Below, piece after piece: positions 1-9,373 of a stretch of DNA of 64,000 bases. The stretch covers positions 4,154,001 through 4,218,000 of the forward strand of contig NZ_CP133838.1 in the NCBI RefSeq assembly GCF_031432975.1, read 5' to 3'. A program made the translations under genes and the position numbers. The notes under the pieces are model-generated. The model worked only from the letters and a program-made list of their open reading frames with translations, had not been told where the DNA came from and did no database searches. The stretch comes from Buttiauxella selenatireducens (lineage in GTDB: Bacteria > Pseudomonadota > Gammaproteobacteria > Enterobacterales > Enterobacteriaceae). Each line of letters starts with the position of its first letter. Positions within the stretch are counted from its first letter, which is position 1.

Positions 1-569
1 GTATAACCGGAAACTACAACATGCTTACCGTTTAAATCTTCAGCCTTGAGATCTGCCGCCAGGTAATTCACCTGAGAAACACCTGAAGCGCTGATAACAG
101 AACTGTTAAACGCAAACAGACCTTCTGCATTCAATTCCTTATGCATTGATTTTGCTTTAGCCGGAGCCTTTAATTTGGATAAGCAATCATCCGGTGCAAA
201 GAAGAAGCTCTGCGCTTTCATATCTGAATCAAAGAGTACTTTATACTGGCATGTCAGCACGGAATTATCAGGCTGTGTGAAGTGGAAGATATAATCCCAC
301 TCTTTTACACGGAATACACCTTCATCAAAATGTGGTGTGCCAATTAATTCATACACTTCAGCTTTAGTCATGCCTGGACGCATTTGTTTTAAGTTGTCCA
401 GATTAACGAAACTGCCTTCATCGCGTACTGCGTGAGACGCTTCTGGGAATACTGGGCTGTCCGTTTTACCCTGTGAATCAACATTACTGACTGAACGAGT
501 ACAAGCTGATAGTAATAACAGGCCGCCTACAACCATAACAAGGCGAGCAGGTTTTAATTTAATAATCAT
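1..569 (-). CDS. TpgA-like outer membrane lipoprotein (BamE-like + OmpA-like), partial
   Basis: I translated this from the ATG at 569; the frame stays open to the window edge, so the C-terminus is missing. A basic start and hydrophobic stretch lead to a lipobox ending in Cys23 (LLLLSAC). Residues about 60-110 contain a RPGMTKAEVYELIGTPH motif typical of SmpA/OmlA (BamE-like) domains. From about residue 143 the sequence (LFAFNSSVIS...) looks like the start of an OmpA-like peptidoglycan-binding domain. This two-domain plan matches TpgA, the partner of the Acinetobacter trimeric autotransporter Ata, which helps hold the adhesin at the outer membrane. The gene follows the trimeric autotransporter by 91 bp on the same strand, which supports that role. 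Function is inferred from architecture and context. Confidence 0.8.
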   Translation of the reverse strand, partial: MIIKLKPARLVMVVGGLLLLSACTRSVSNVDSQGKTDSPVFPEASHAVRDEGSFVNLDNLKQMRPGMTKAEVYELIGTPHFDEGVFRVKEWDYIFHFTQPDNSVLTCQYKVLFDSDMKAQSFFFAPDDCLSKLKAPAKAKSMHKELNAEGLFAFNSSVISASGVSQVNYLAADLKAEDLNGKHVVVSGY

Positions 570-600
570 TGTATTTATCTCTTAAAAATTGGGTTAACAG

Positions 601-621
601 GCCTCCGGAATCCCCGGAGGC
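601..621. terminator. Hairpin between adhesin and lipoprotein genes
   Basis: GCCTCCGG (601-608) pairs with CCGGAGGC (614-621) across a 5-base loop. There is no T run immediately after it on the minus strand, so it looks more like an attenuator or an mRNA-stabilising hairpin between adhesin and lipoprotein genes than a full terminator. Confidence 0.5.
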
Positions 622-660
622 ATATTTAATATTTAAACTAAATCAGGTTTAACTAAGCGG

Positions 661-3600
661 TTACCACTGGTAGCCAACACCGACTGCTCCACCCAGGTCA
701 CCCTGTGTGTTCGTGGAGCCAGAAAGTTTCGTTACCCATTTCCCGTTATCGGAAATGACAGATACGCCCAATGCGACGGCAGACTGATCCTGGTAGGTGG
801 AACCCGCCATTGCGACCATGCTTGCACCTGGCTGGTAAGCCTGCGGCAGACCGGCCATCGCCATCGCCCCTGCAATACCCGCGCTCAGTTTGTCATCCTG
901 ATCGTCAACCATATTTTTCAGAGAGTTAAACTTGTTGTCGGTGTACTGGTTCGCGCTGCTGATACCACTCTTCAGCTGATTCACGTTCACAGCATCAGTA
1001 CCTTGAGTACCGGCCGCGACGTTAGTCACCTGACGTTCCCCACCGGCATAACCCATAGAGACGCTGTTATCGCGGTCGGTTACAGAGTTATTACCCAGTG
1101 CAACAGAATTATTATGTTTTGCACGAGAGTTAGCCCCGATAGCGGTGCTGTTATCACCACTAGCAACGGCGCCCGCACCACCCGCAGTTGAATCCTTACC
1201 GGTTGGTTTTGGTTTCGGATTATTGCTGGTGTTGTTCACCTGGAACATACCGTCCGTACCGTTGGCAATATTGGTTACATTGTTTTCAACGTTTTTCAGC
1301 TGCGAGTAGTTAACCGCATCAGAATCTTCAACCCCATCAGCCAGATTGGAAATGGTGGTTGGGCCTCCAGCCAGCGTAATGTGATTATGATTAACCGTAC
1401 CATCCGAATTGCGGTCATATTTCACCGCCCCTTCATCAATGGTTTCGATTGTAGTATTGATATTTTCAATAGCCGTATTAGTTGCATACAGTTGGGAACC
1501 GTTGACTGCATCGGTGCTGCTTGCCGTCACTCTGCCTGCAGCCACATTAGTGATGGTGCGCTCCTGACCGACATCACCCACACTCACGGTACCTACAGGT
1601 GCTTTACCCGCTACAGCATAAGTTTTGCCATCGATCGTCATACTGGTGGTTGCCACAGTAGCGGATGTTTTAGATCCATTACCCAAAGCAACGCTGTTAG
1701 CGTCAGATGCAACGGCATCTTTACCAATCGCGATTGCATTTGTTGCGCTTGCCAGAGAATTCTGACCTACCGCAATACTGCCTGCACCTGTAGAAGTTGC
1801 CTTATAACCCACGGCCGTACTTCCCTGACCCTGAGCATAAGCATCAGCCTCACCAAGCACACCTTCGTTGGTACGAACATAACGAATACCTGCACCATTA
1901 ATGGTGGTGTAATTGTTAGTCGTATCACCCGCAATTTTAAACAACTGGCTTCCGTTGATAGCATCCGTACTGCTCGCATTCACCGCTCCCTGAGCCAGGT
2001 TGGTGATTTTCGTTCCGCCGGTTATACCGCCATCGCTGGAAACAGCACCTGACAGAGTGGCTTTGCTGTAATCCACTTCACCCGGGTCAAGCTGACCGTT
2101 ACCGTTGATGTCGTTCCAGTCATACTTCAGAGCACGTTCGCTGACGTCAACTGCAGTAGTGGATACCTTCTTCAACTGGGCTACTGTCACAGCATCGTCA
2201 TCCATAGCACCATCAGATACACCGGTAATACGACGGCCACCGACGTTCACTTCCCCTGTTGCTGTCGTGCCTGTCAGGTAGGCAGCATTCGCCAGTGTAG
2301 AACCGTTAGCTTGAGAACCTGCACCCAGCGCCACGCTGTTATTCGCTGTTGCTACGGCATTGTTACCCAAAGCCAGGCTGTTTACGCCTTTAGACTGAGC
2401 GTTGTAACCCACCGCGGTGCTGCCCTTGCCAGTTGCAAAAGCATCTAATTCATCAAGGCCCGCTTCGTTGGTACGAACATAACGAATACCTGCACCATTA
2501 ATGGTGGTGTAATTGTTAGTCGTATCACCCGCAATTTTAAACAACTGGCTGCCGTTGATGGCATCAGTACTGGTATTAGAAACTTCACCCTGAGCCAGAT
2601 TGGTGATTTTCGTCCCGCCGGTTATACCGCCATCGTTGGAAACAGTGCCTGACAGAGTTGCTTTACTGTAATTGACTTCACCCAGGTCAATCTGGCCGTC
2701 ACCATTGAGGTCGTTCCAGTCATATTTTACTGTACGTTCATTCAGTATATCCCCTTGGTCCTCAATCCCTTTTGTGATGGCATATAGTTGGGAACCGTTG
2801 ACAGCATCAGTACTGGTGAAACTCAGGCTACCTGCAGCCACATTAGTAATAAGGCGCTCATTACCTTTGCTGCCCACGCTGACCTGGCTGGTCGGATTGG
2901 CACCTGCAAATGGAATAAACACATCATCAATTGCGTAGCCACCACCGGAACCTGTAGTGGGACCAGTTACAGAACCTGCACCCAGCGCAATATCACCAGA
3001 GTAGTTAGCGATAGCACCATTACCCATAGCAACAGAGTTGTCTGCACGAGCAATCGCCTGAGGCCCAACGGCAATGCTGTCTACGCCAATGGCCTGAGCA
3101 TCCGCCTCCTCTGACCTGGCTTTGAAGTACTTAGTGCTACTTTTCAGTTGCGAAACGTTCACCGCATCGCTGTCGTCTTCACCAGCTAACACATTGGTGA
3201 TTTTTTTGCTGCCGGCATCAATGCCGGACACCAGAACTTTCGGGCCACCGGTGAGGGTCAGACCGCTATTGTTCAGCAGGCTGTTACCAATCGTCACGCT
3301 ACCTGCGTTAGTCAGGTCCAGGTTTTTGTTGAGTGCCACATTCAGCGTGCCCGCATCATCTGCACCACCGGCGGCAACGGTCACATTACTGTCGCCCGTA
3401 AAGGTCACTTTGCCGTTTGGACCGATGTTGGCTTTGGTACCAGAACTGTCAGCCACGTTCCAGCCAGCATCGGCCAGTTCTGCCACACCTTTCAGTTGTG
3501 CAACGTTCACTGCATCGCTATCCACTGTGCCTGCAGCCACGCCATTGATTTGGCGGAATTTACCGCTAGCGGCATCACCGACGCTTACTGCACCCAGCGT

Positions 3601-5775
3601 ACTGGTGGTTGCCGAAATAGCAGCCAGTTGCGCAGCACTGGTGCCAACAGGCATATAGCCCGCGATACCCTCTGCTGTGTTGGCCACGGAATAGCTACCA
3701 AGCGCGACGGAATCCGCACCTGTTGCAGAAGCACTAATACCTGCAGCCAGTGCCTTACTTCCCGTAGCGCCATCATTAAGGTAGTTAGCCCCACTTACGC
3801 CACCGTCATTCACGCTGTAGTAATGAGAGGCAGAGACCCCTCTAAGCTGGGAAACGTTCACCGCATCTGTGTCAGCAACACCCGCTGCCACATTGGTGAT
3901 TTGTTTAGTGCCAGCATCGATACCGGATACCAGAACTTTCGGGCCATTGGCGAGGGTCAGACCGTTATCGTTCAGCAGGCTGTTACCAATCGTCAGGCTA
4001 CCTGCGCTAGTCAGGTCCAGATTTTTGTTGAGTGCCACATTCAGCGTACCCGCATCATCTGCACCACCGGCAGCAACGGTCACATTGCTGTCACCCGTAA
4101 AGGTCACTTTGCCGTTCGGGCCAATGTTGGCTTTGGTACCAGAACTGTCAGCCACGTTCCAGCCAGCATCGGCCAGTTCTGCCACACCTTTCAGTTGTGC
4201 AACGTTCACTGCATCGCTATCCACTGTGCCTGCAGCCACGCCATTGATTTGGCGGAATTTACCGCTAGCGGCATCGCCGACGCTTACTGCACCCAGCGTA
4301 CTGGTGGTTGCCGAAATAGCAGCCAGTTGCGCAGCACTGGTGCCAACAGGCATATAGCCCGCGATACCCTCTGCTGTGTTGGCCACGGAATAGCTACCAA
4401 GCGCGACGGAATCCGCACCTGTTGCAGAAGCACTAATACCTGCAGCCAGTGCCTTACTTCCCGTAGCGCCATCATTAAGGTAGTTAGCCCCACTTACGCC
4501 ACCGTCATTCACGCTGTAGTAATGAGAGGCAGAGACCCCTCTAAGCTGGGAAACGTTCACCGCATCTGTGTCAGCAACACCCGCTGCCACATTGGTGATT
4601 TGTTTAGTGCCAGCATCGATACCGGATACCAGAACTTTCGGGCCACCGGTGAGGGTCAGACCGCTATTGTTCAGCAGGCTGTTACCAATCGTCACGCTAC
4701 CTGCGTTAGTCAGGTCCAGGTTTTTGTTGAGTGCCACATTCAGCGTACCCGCATCATCTGCACCACCCGCGGCAACGGTCACATTGCTGTCGCCGGTGAA
4801 GGTCACTTTGCCGTTTGGACCGATGTTGGCTTTGGTACCAGAACTGTCAGCCACGTTCCAGCCAGCATCAGCCAATTCTGCAACGCCTTTCAGTTGTGCA
4901 ACGTTGACCCCATCACTGTCTGCTGTACCTGCAGCTACGCTGGTGATCTGGCGGCTGCCAATATCGACAGCTGCACGAGAAGCTGTCGTAGCATTAATAG
5001 CCGCCAAAGATGCAGCAGAGATGCCAGCGGGCAGGTAGCCAGCAGAACCCGCCGCACGCGTGGCATTTGACTGATAACCAAGTGCAACACCACCGGCAAC
5101 ATTTGCTTGTGCAGAGTCACCGAGGGCAAGGGACGCGGTGCCATTAGCTATTGCTGCAGAACCAAGTGCGGTGCTTCCTACTCCTGTTGCGGATGAGCCG
5201 GGACCCACTGCAACAGCAGCTCGAGAATAAGCACCTGAAACGGTACCGAGAGCGATTGCATCTTGTCCAGTAGACAAAGATGCTAGTCCAATGGCTGTGG
5301 AAGCAGTACCAGTGGACTTGGCATAGTTACCGATAGCCATCGCACTACTTGAAATACCACCACCAGTCGAAGCAATAGCGTAATTACCTAGTGCGATACC
5401 TGCCGTATCACTCGAAGCATTTTCACCAAGAGCAATGTTAGACACATTATCAGTTCCTGTTGTAGTAACTGCTGCACTATTCCCACGCGGCGGTGTACCC
5501 CAGGTGTTAGTAATTTTCCCTACATTACCCGTGGTCGCTCCCATACCAATTGCCACAGATTCAGTATCAGATGTGTTAATTCCACCACCCGCCACATAAG
5601 CCCGGGCATCTTCCATAGACACCATAGACAATGCCACTGCACCAACCATACCTGCTGCCGTTGATGCAAGACGACGCGGACTGGTTTTACCTTTCCCTTT
5701 TGCCGCAGCAAATTCACCTGCAACAACCCAGGCGCGTTGCGCCGAATTCCATACCAGACGATAAATCTTGTTCAT
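661..5775 (-). CDS. Trimeric autotransporter adhesin (YadA-like)
   Basis: This 1704-aa type Vc secreted adhesin would be displayed as a trimer on the outer membrane. The N-terminus (MNKIYRLVWNSAQRAWVVAGE) is a classic extended signal peptide region, with cleavage likely after the ARA near residue 59. The body holds many YadA head motifs (SVALG, AIGxxA types), neck motifs (DAVNVSQL, STDAVNGSQLY) and stalk segments. The last 90 or so residues form the YadA anchor, from the coiled coil (KFNSLKNMVDDQDDKLSAGI) to the barrel end (GAVGVGYQW). An AAGGAAT ribosome site precedes the ATG. It lies 36 bp after an exported helical-repeat protein and 91 bp before a TpgA-like lipoprotein, so the three probably form one operon. 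Ligand unknown. Residues about 295-820 carry long near-identical internal repeats. Confidence 0.95.
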   Translation of the reverse strand: MNKIYRLVWNSAQRAWVVAGEFAAAKGKGKTSPRRLASTAAGMVGAVALSMVSMEDARAYVAGGGINTSDTESVAIGMGATTGNVGKITNTWGTPPRGNSAAVTTTGTDNVSNIALGENASSDTAGIALGNYAIASTGGGISSSAMAIGNYAKSTGTASTAIGLASLSTGQDAIALGTVSGAYSRAAVAVGPGSSATGVGSTALGSAAIANGTASLALGDSAQANVAGGVALGYQSNATRAAGSAGYLPAGISAASLAAINATTASRAAVDIGSRQITSVAAGTADSDGVNVAQLKGVAELADAGWNVADSSGTKANIGPNGKVTFTGDSNVTVAAGGADDAGTLNVALNKNLDLTNAGSVTIGNSLLNNSGLTLTGGPKVLVSGIDAGTKQITNVAAGVADTDAVNVSQLRGVSASHYYSVNDGGVSGANYLNDGATGSKALAAGISASATGADSVALGSYSVANTAEGIAGYMPVGTSAAQLAAISATTSTLGAVSVGDAASGKFRQINGVAAGTVDSDAVNVAQLKGVAELADAGWNVADSSGTKANIGPNGKVTFTGDSNVTVAAGGADDAGTLNVALNKNLDLTSAGSLTIGNSLLNDNGLTLANGPKVLVSGIDAGTKQITNVAAGVADTDAVNVSQLRGVSASHYYSVNDGGVSGANYLNDGATGSKALAAGISASATGADSVALGSYSVANTAEGIAGYMPVGTSAAQLAAISATTSTLGAVSVGDAASGKFRQINGVAAGTVDSDAVNVAQLKGVAELADAGWNVADSSGTKANIGPNGKVTFTGDSNVTVAAGGADDAGTLNVALNKNLDLTNAGSVTIGNSLLNNSGLTLTGGPKVLVSGIDAGSKKITNVLAGEDDSDAVNVSQLKSSTKYFKARSEEADAQAIGVDSIAVGPQAIARADNSVAMGNGAIANYSGDIALGAGSVTGPTTGSGGGYAIDDVFIPFAGANPTSQVSVGSKGNERLITNVAAGSLSFTSTDAVNGSQLYAITKGIEDQGDILNERTVKYDWNDLNGDGQIDLGEVNYSKATLSGTVSNDGGITGGTKITNLAQGEVSNTSTDAINGSQLFKIAGDTTNNYTTINGAGIRYVRTNEAGLDELDAFATGKGSTAVGYNAQSKGVNSLALGNNAVATANNSVALGAGSQANGSTLANAAYLTGTTATGEVNVGGRRITGVSDGAMDDDAVTVAQLKKVSTTAVDVSERALKYDWNDINGNGQLDPGEVDYSKATLSGAVSSDGGITGGTKITNLAQGAVNASSTDAINGSQLFKIAGDTTNNYTTINGAGIRYVRTNEGVLGEADAYAQGQGSTAVGYKATSTGAGSIAVGQNSLASATNAIAIGKDAVASDANSVALGNGSKTSATVATTSMTIDGKTYAVAGKAPVGTVSVGDVGQERTITNVAAGRVTASSTDAVNGSQLYATNTAIENINTTIETIDEGAVKYDRNSDGTVNHNHITLAGGPTTISNLADGVEDSDAVNYSQLKNVENNVTNIANGTDGMFQVNNTSNNPKPKPTGKDSTAGGAGAVASGDNSTAIGANSRAKHNNSVALGNNSVTDRDNSVSMGYAGGERQVTNVAAGTQGTDAVNVNQLKSGISSANQYTDNKFNSLKNMVDDQDDKLSAGIAGAMAMAGLPQAYQPGASMVAMAGSTYQDQSAVALGVSVISDNGKWVTKLSGSTNTQGDLGGAVGVGYQW
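3200..4890 (-). repeat. 699-bp in-frame tandem repeats within the adhesin gene
   Basis: Two consecutive copies of a 699-bp (233-codon) unit lie at about 3200-3898 and 3899-4597, followed by a partial third copy to about 4890. Much of copies 1 and 2 is almost base-for-base identical, for example around 3541-3860 versus 4240-4559. Near 3236-3300, copies 1 and 3 share variants that copy 2 lacks, a mosaic typical of recombination between repeats. Boundaries are approximate. Confidence 0.85.
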
Positions 5776-5811
5776 TACATATTCCTTCCCGGCTCCATGC
5801 CGGAATAAAAG

Positions 5812-6609
5812 TTAGTGTTTAGCGGCCTGCAGGGTTGCTGCGGCTTTGTTAATCAAAGGTGTTTCCAGAGAGGTACTGTTCAAGTGGTTCTGCTCGCGCT
5901 CATAAAGTTGCAGCGCGGCTTTGTTATCGTGTGTAACGAACTGCAGATAACCGCCGGTAAAGAAAGTGGCCTCAGTAAGTGCATCACGACGTTGTAATTC
6001 GTCCGTACCGGGCATGGCGGCAATCGCGGCGAATACCGCATCGGTGCTGCCTTTACCTGCATACAGGCGGATAAGCGCCTGCTGGCCCGGAGAACTGACG
6101 TTCATACCGGAGGCCAGAATGGCGAGTTCTTTTTTAAGGGCGGCAGATTTACCGACATGAGTACGAGCGGTAAGCCACAGTTGCCACAAACGGGCATAAT
6201 CACTTTCGCGGGTGTTACTGCTTGCAGTCAGTGCGTCAAAGGCAGTGCTAGCAGCATCAAACTTACCCAATGCAGCCAGGTTAATTGCGGACGGCACGGC
6301 AGATTGCGCAGCCATGTCTGTGTTCTTCAGGACATCCCAGGCTTTACGGGCCGCGCTGTTGCGACCAGCCAGGTCATCAGCGACGGCTTGCTGGAACAAG
6401 GCCACACGCGCTTCCTTGGTTTGTGGAACGCTCAGTGACTCTGAAACCTTTGAATTAGTGGTATCAGTGCTGGCCATTACCGGCTGTAAAACTGTATTTG
6501 TAGCCAGAATAAAAACGGAACCAAAAATAACTGAACGAGCGATCGCAGAAATCGACGTAATTAGCTCTGTTTGTTTTCCAAAATCAGATAACCAAAATGA
6601 ATTTTTCAT
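5812..6609 (-). CDS. Exported helical-repeat (TPR-like) protein upstream of the adhesin
   Basis: This 265-aa protein has an unusually long N-terminal export region: about 25 residues before a hydrophobic core (VIFGSVFILATNTVL), with a likely cleavage after PVMA near residue 46. The mature part is rich in Ala, Leu and helix-forming stretches with spacing like TPR/SEL repeats (NLAALGKFDAASTAFDALTA, for instance), so a periplasmic scaffold is plausible. I do not recognise a named family. It ends 36 bp before the trimeric adhesin on the same strand and is probably the first gene of that operon. A role in secretion, folding or control of the adhesin is inference from position only. The ribosome site is weak. 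Confidence 0.75.
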   Translation of the reverse strand: MKNSFWLSDFGKQTELITSISAIARSVIFGSVFILATNTVLQPVMASTDTTNSKVSESLSVPQTKEARVALFQQAVADDLAGRNSAARKAWDVLKNTDMAAQSAVPSAINLAALGKFDAASTAFDALTASSNTRESDYARLWQLWLTARTHVGKSAALKKELAILASGMNVSSPGQQALIRLYAGKGSTDAVFAAIAAMPGTDELQRRDALTEATFFTGGYLQFVTHDNKAALQLYEREQNHLNSTSLETPLINKAAATLQAAKH

Positions 6610-6866
6610 ATAGCGCTTGCTCTATTTAAATATAATGACGGTAAAGTCGTTGTCTTTGGGCAATAGCTCACCCGTGAAAATTTAATTCCTTGCCATATAA
6701 ATCAATTAATCATCTGTAATTCGGCTGACTACAAAACGAAAATATCACTGACATGTAACAATTTATAATGTTATATAATAAAAACTCAAAATAACTAACG
6801 CATTAAAACAGTTACAGAATGACTATGGCCTCGCCCACGTATTAATAAACTCACCCCCATTAATTT

Positions 6867-7295
6867 CTATTTAAACTCCCTGGTGTGGAGCCCGAAACTG
6901 TAATGATACTCACTGGCTTTGTAGTAAAGAGGCATGACTTCGTCATAAGTTATTATGTAGCCCTGGCCTTTTGTGTTTTTTATAAAATCAGCAGGCAACC
7001 CCAGTAAATTAAGTTTTGCACTCAGGCCATTTAACACTTGCCATAAACGTTGGGTGGAAGACGTTAGATTGTTATCCTCCCATATTTTTTTTAGCAATTC
7101 GTCTTTAGTCACCATCTTTGTTCGTGCGTTAATCAGAAGATAAAGAAAAAGATGCATCATTGTGTCATTAATGTTGGTGGCACAAAAAGCGACGTTCTTT
7201 TCATTACCTGTTAAAGAAACTCGGTAAAGTCTCTTGTTTTCGATATCGAAATGAATATCTTTACCAATAAGGTAGCCGTATAGCTTAAGTCCCAT
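6867..7295 (-). CDS. Winged-helix regulator (OmpR/ToxR-type DNA-binding domain, no membrane segment)
   Basis: This 142-aa protein carries one winged-helix domain of the OmpR/CadC type: a strand-rich start, then NARTKMVTKDELLKKIWEDN and a recognition-helix region (STQRLWQVLNGLSAKL), ending with the wing GQGYIITYDE. No transmembrane or receiver domain is visible, unlike full CadC or OmpR proteins. GAGGAG just before the ATG supports the start. It lies upstream of the adhesin operon on the same strand with a 257-bp gap, and divergent from the membrane regulator at 8072. Control of the adhesin is likely but inferred. Composition is AT-rich, unlike the core genes. Confidence 0.75.
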   Translation of the reverse strand: MGLKLYGYLIGKDIHFDIENKRLYRVSLTGNEKNVAFCATNINDTMMHLFLYLLINARTKMVTKDELLKKIWEDNNLTSSTQRLWQVLNGLSAKLNLLGLPADFIKNTKGQGYIITYDEVMPLYYKASEYHYSFGLHTREFK

Positions 7296-8071
7296 ATCTC
7301 CTCTTTCTGTACTATATAGAAGTCATTTTCTGGTTTAATTTATTCCTGTTAATAATTAACCACACTTTTAATGTGTAGTGATTATAAAATGGCCTTGATT
7401 AGTTTCAATACAGCGCAAGGCATATCAATTATGAAGGCAACACCTCATCAACTTATTGCTTATGCTGCAAACCAATGCAAAAAACAGATGAATTCACTAT
7501 TAATATCAACTTAATCAATCTTTATCACCCATTTAGACTTAAAATTCAATTTAGTAGTTTTAAATTTCATATTTACATACAGTCATGACTTTATGTTCTG
7601 ATCGGATTTGGATCTCCATGTTTTCATTAGCATTAAAACGAGGTTTCAGGTGAAAGTCTTAATATAGTCACGCAATCGTTTCCGATACACCTATAAATGA
7701 TGAGAGTTTAATTATGTGCTGCTCATCATATTTTTATCTCCTTAACCTCTACTTACCATGCCTTGCTGGTCAGATGTGATATCCATCTCGCTACTCTTCG
7801 TTGGCTCAAATACTATTCCCGATTTGAAAAAAATGGATCTTTAGTAAACTTTATTAATCTTTTTTTTGCATGTGAATTCTTTATATTCAATGGGTTACAA
7901 ATAGATCGTTTGCCAAATATCTGAAATCAAGAAACTTTTGGCAACTTTATGATAAATATAATAAAAGAGGCACAATTAAGATTTTTACCCGACTTTTGGC
8001 TGGAGGGGAGATGAAGAGATGGTAGCGATAAGCAATAATTCGGATAGCCGCAACAAAAAACAGGCAAGAAC
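7296..8071. promoter_or_regulatory. 776-bp AT-rich divergent regulatory region
   Basis: No convincing gene is visible. The stretch separates two divergent regulator genes and must hold both promoters. It is clearly AT-rich, which suggests silencing by H-NS-like proteins (inference). An inverted repeat, TTGCCAAA (7910-7917) and TTTGGCAA (7937-7944), lies about 130 bp before the gene at 8072 and could be a binding site. Confidence 0.5.
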
Positions 8072-8899
8072 ATGATGAAAGCTTTTATTATCAATCACAG
8101 TGTCCGCTTTGATCCCCGCTCCCGGACGCTGGCTCCCCTTGAAAAACCGGAAAATAAGGTTCAACTGCATACCCCTGTGAGCGAATGTCTACTGTTATTA
8201 CTGACTCATAATGGTGAAACGCTGAGCCACAGTTATCTTTCTGAAGAGGTGTGGGTTAAAAAAGGGAGTTATGTCACGCCGAATTCGCTGTATCAGAATA
8301 TCGCGGCTATCCGTCGGGGACTGAAAGCTGTGGGCTTGAGTGAGGAGATGCTAAAAACCGTCCCGAAGATGGGATTTCAGATTTATGCTTCACTACAAGA
8401 GGAAGAGCTGCTTCCTGCTGAATCAGAGGGGAGGACAAATGATGTGTTAAAAGGAGAGAATGGAACCGAAGAAAATCATGAACCAGAACCGCACGATGAA
8501 ATTATCTCTGAGCCGACGATAGAAAAATCAAACACCGGTTTTTTCGGCGCTCAGGTTAATGCCTTTTATTTGGCATTGGCAATCCTCTTCACTTTTGGTT
8601 GCGTACATTTTTATATTCAACTAGGGTCTATCAATGACCCATATTCATCCTATAGCCACATAGGCATGATAAATAATTGTGATGTTTATTCCTCTTATGT
8701 GGGAAAGGAAGAAAGCTCTCGAGTCTTTAATTCGTTCTTGATACGTAGTGCGTTGAGTTGCCAACTGGGTAGCAAAGCGTATCTGACATTTAATCTTAAT
8801 CACCGGCTATCATCCCTGGTACTATGTGACCAGTCTATAAATAATAAGAACTCTTACTGCCGCTCATTCATTTATGTGGATAATAAAAATGATGACTAG
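8072..8899 (+). CDS. CadC/MarT-like membrane-bound transcription regulator
   Basis: This 275-aa ToxR-family regulator binds DNA from the inner membrane. Residues 1-108 form a winged-helix domain (PVSECLLLLLTHNGETLSH, then TPNSLYQNIAAIRRGLK and the wing KMGFQIYAS). A charged acidic linker follows (about 109-158), then one transmembrane helix at about 163-185 and a short periplasmic tail with several Cys. This is the plan of Salmonella MarT, which activates the autotransporter gene misL. The next gene overlaps it by about 10 bp and looks like FidL, MarT's usual partner. ATG codons at 8072 and 8075 are both possible. Likely target: the neighbouring adhesin or another surface gene (inference). 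Confidence 0.8.
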   Translation: MMKAFIINHSVRFDPRSRTLAPLEKPENKVQLHTPVSECLLLLLTHNGETLSHSYLSEEVWVKKGSYVTPNSLYQNIAAIRRGLKAVGLSEEMLKTVPKMGFQIYASLQEEELLPAESEGRTNDVLKGENGTEENHEPEPHDEIISEPTIEKSNTGFFGAQVNAFYLALAILFTFGCVHFYIQLGSINDPYSSYSHIGMINNCDVYSSYVGKEESSRVFNSFLIRSALSCQLGSKAYLTFNLNHRLSSLVLCDQSINNKNSYCRSFIYVDNKNDD

Positions 8900-9359
8900 A
8901 GAAAAAAAATATAAATTAATACTTATTACTATTATCTCTTTGCTTCCATTGCTGTTCGGGGAGTATATCAGATATCAACGCTCACATGTATCATGTGACA
9001 GTGAATTGATTCTTAACAGCGCTAAAGGTGAGGTTGTTCGAGTAATAATGACATATCGGTTCGGGAGCAGTGAAGGTAGCTATAACGCAACCGGAACTTA
9101 TTTTCACGAAGGAAAAACTATCGAGATAAATGATGATTTTTTATTTAACTATTATTTGAAATCAGACCATTTAATATTGATATCCCGTGAGGATAAAAGT
9201 AAACCAAGTGAACTGGAGGAAGCCAACTCAATTTCCCCAGATTTTTTTAACTACAGTGGCCGAGGAATAATTATGCGATTGAGCAAAGAGAATAGTGCCG
9301 GCTATTTATTTAGTATAGATAATACACCCATATTTTATTGTAAACGCAACAAAGCATAA
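8889..9359 (+). CDS. FidL-like inner membrane protein
   Basis: About 156 aa, with a basic start and a single N-terminal transmembrane helix (KLILITIISLLPLLFGEYI); the remainder would be periplasmic. The start overlaps the end of the MarT-like regulator gene (stop at 8897-8899); ATG codons at 8889 and 8892 are both possible, and translational coupling is likely. Gene order and size fit FidL-like proteins that accompany ToxR-family regulators such as Salmonella MarT. Two Cys flank the periplasmic part (near VSCDSEL and at the end, IFYCKRN). The biochemical role of FidL proteins is not established; modulation of the regulator is inference. Confidence 0.65.
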   Translation: MMTREKKYKLILITIISLLPLLFGEYIRYQRSHVSCDSELILNSAKGEVVRVIMTYRFGSSEGSYNATGTYFHEGKTIEINDDFLFNYYLKSDHLILISREDKSKPSELEEANSISPDFFNYSGRGIIMRLSKENSAGYLFSIDNTPIFYCKRNKA

Positions 9360-9373
9360 ACAGATTTACCATT

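Noticed and set aside
1381-5070. Several long plus-strand frames (up to 524 codons) opposite the trimeric adhesin gene
   Set aside because: They are antisense shadows kept open by the repetitive codon pattern of the adhesin; the products are Cys/Arg/His-rich without domain features, and repeat along with the gene's own repeats.
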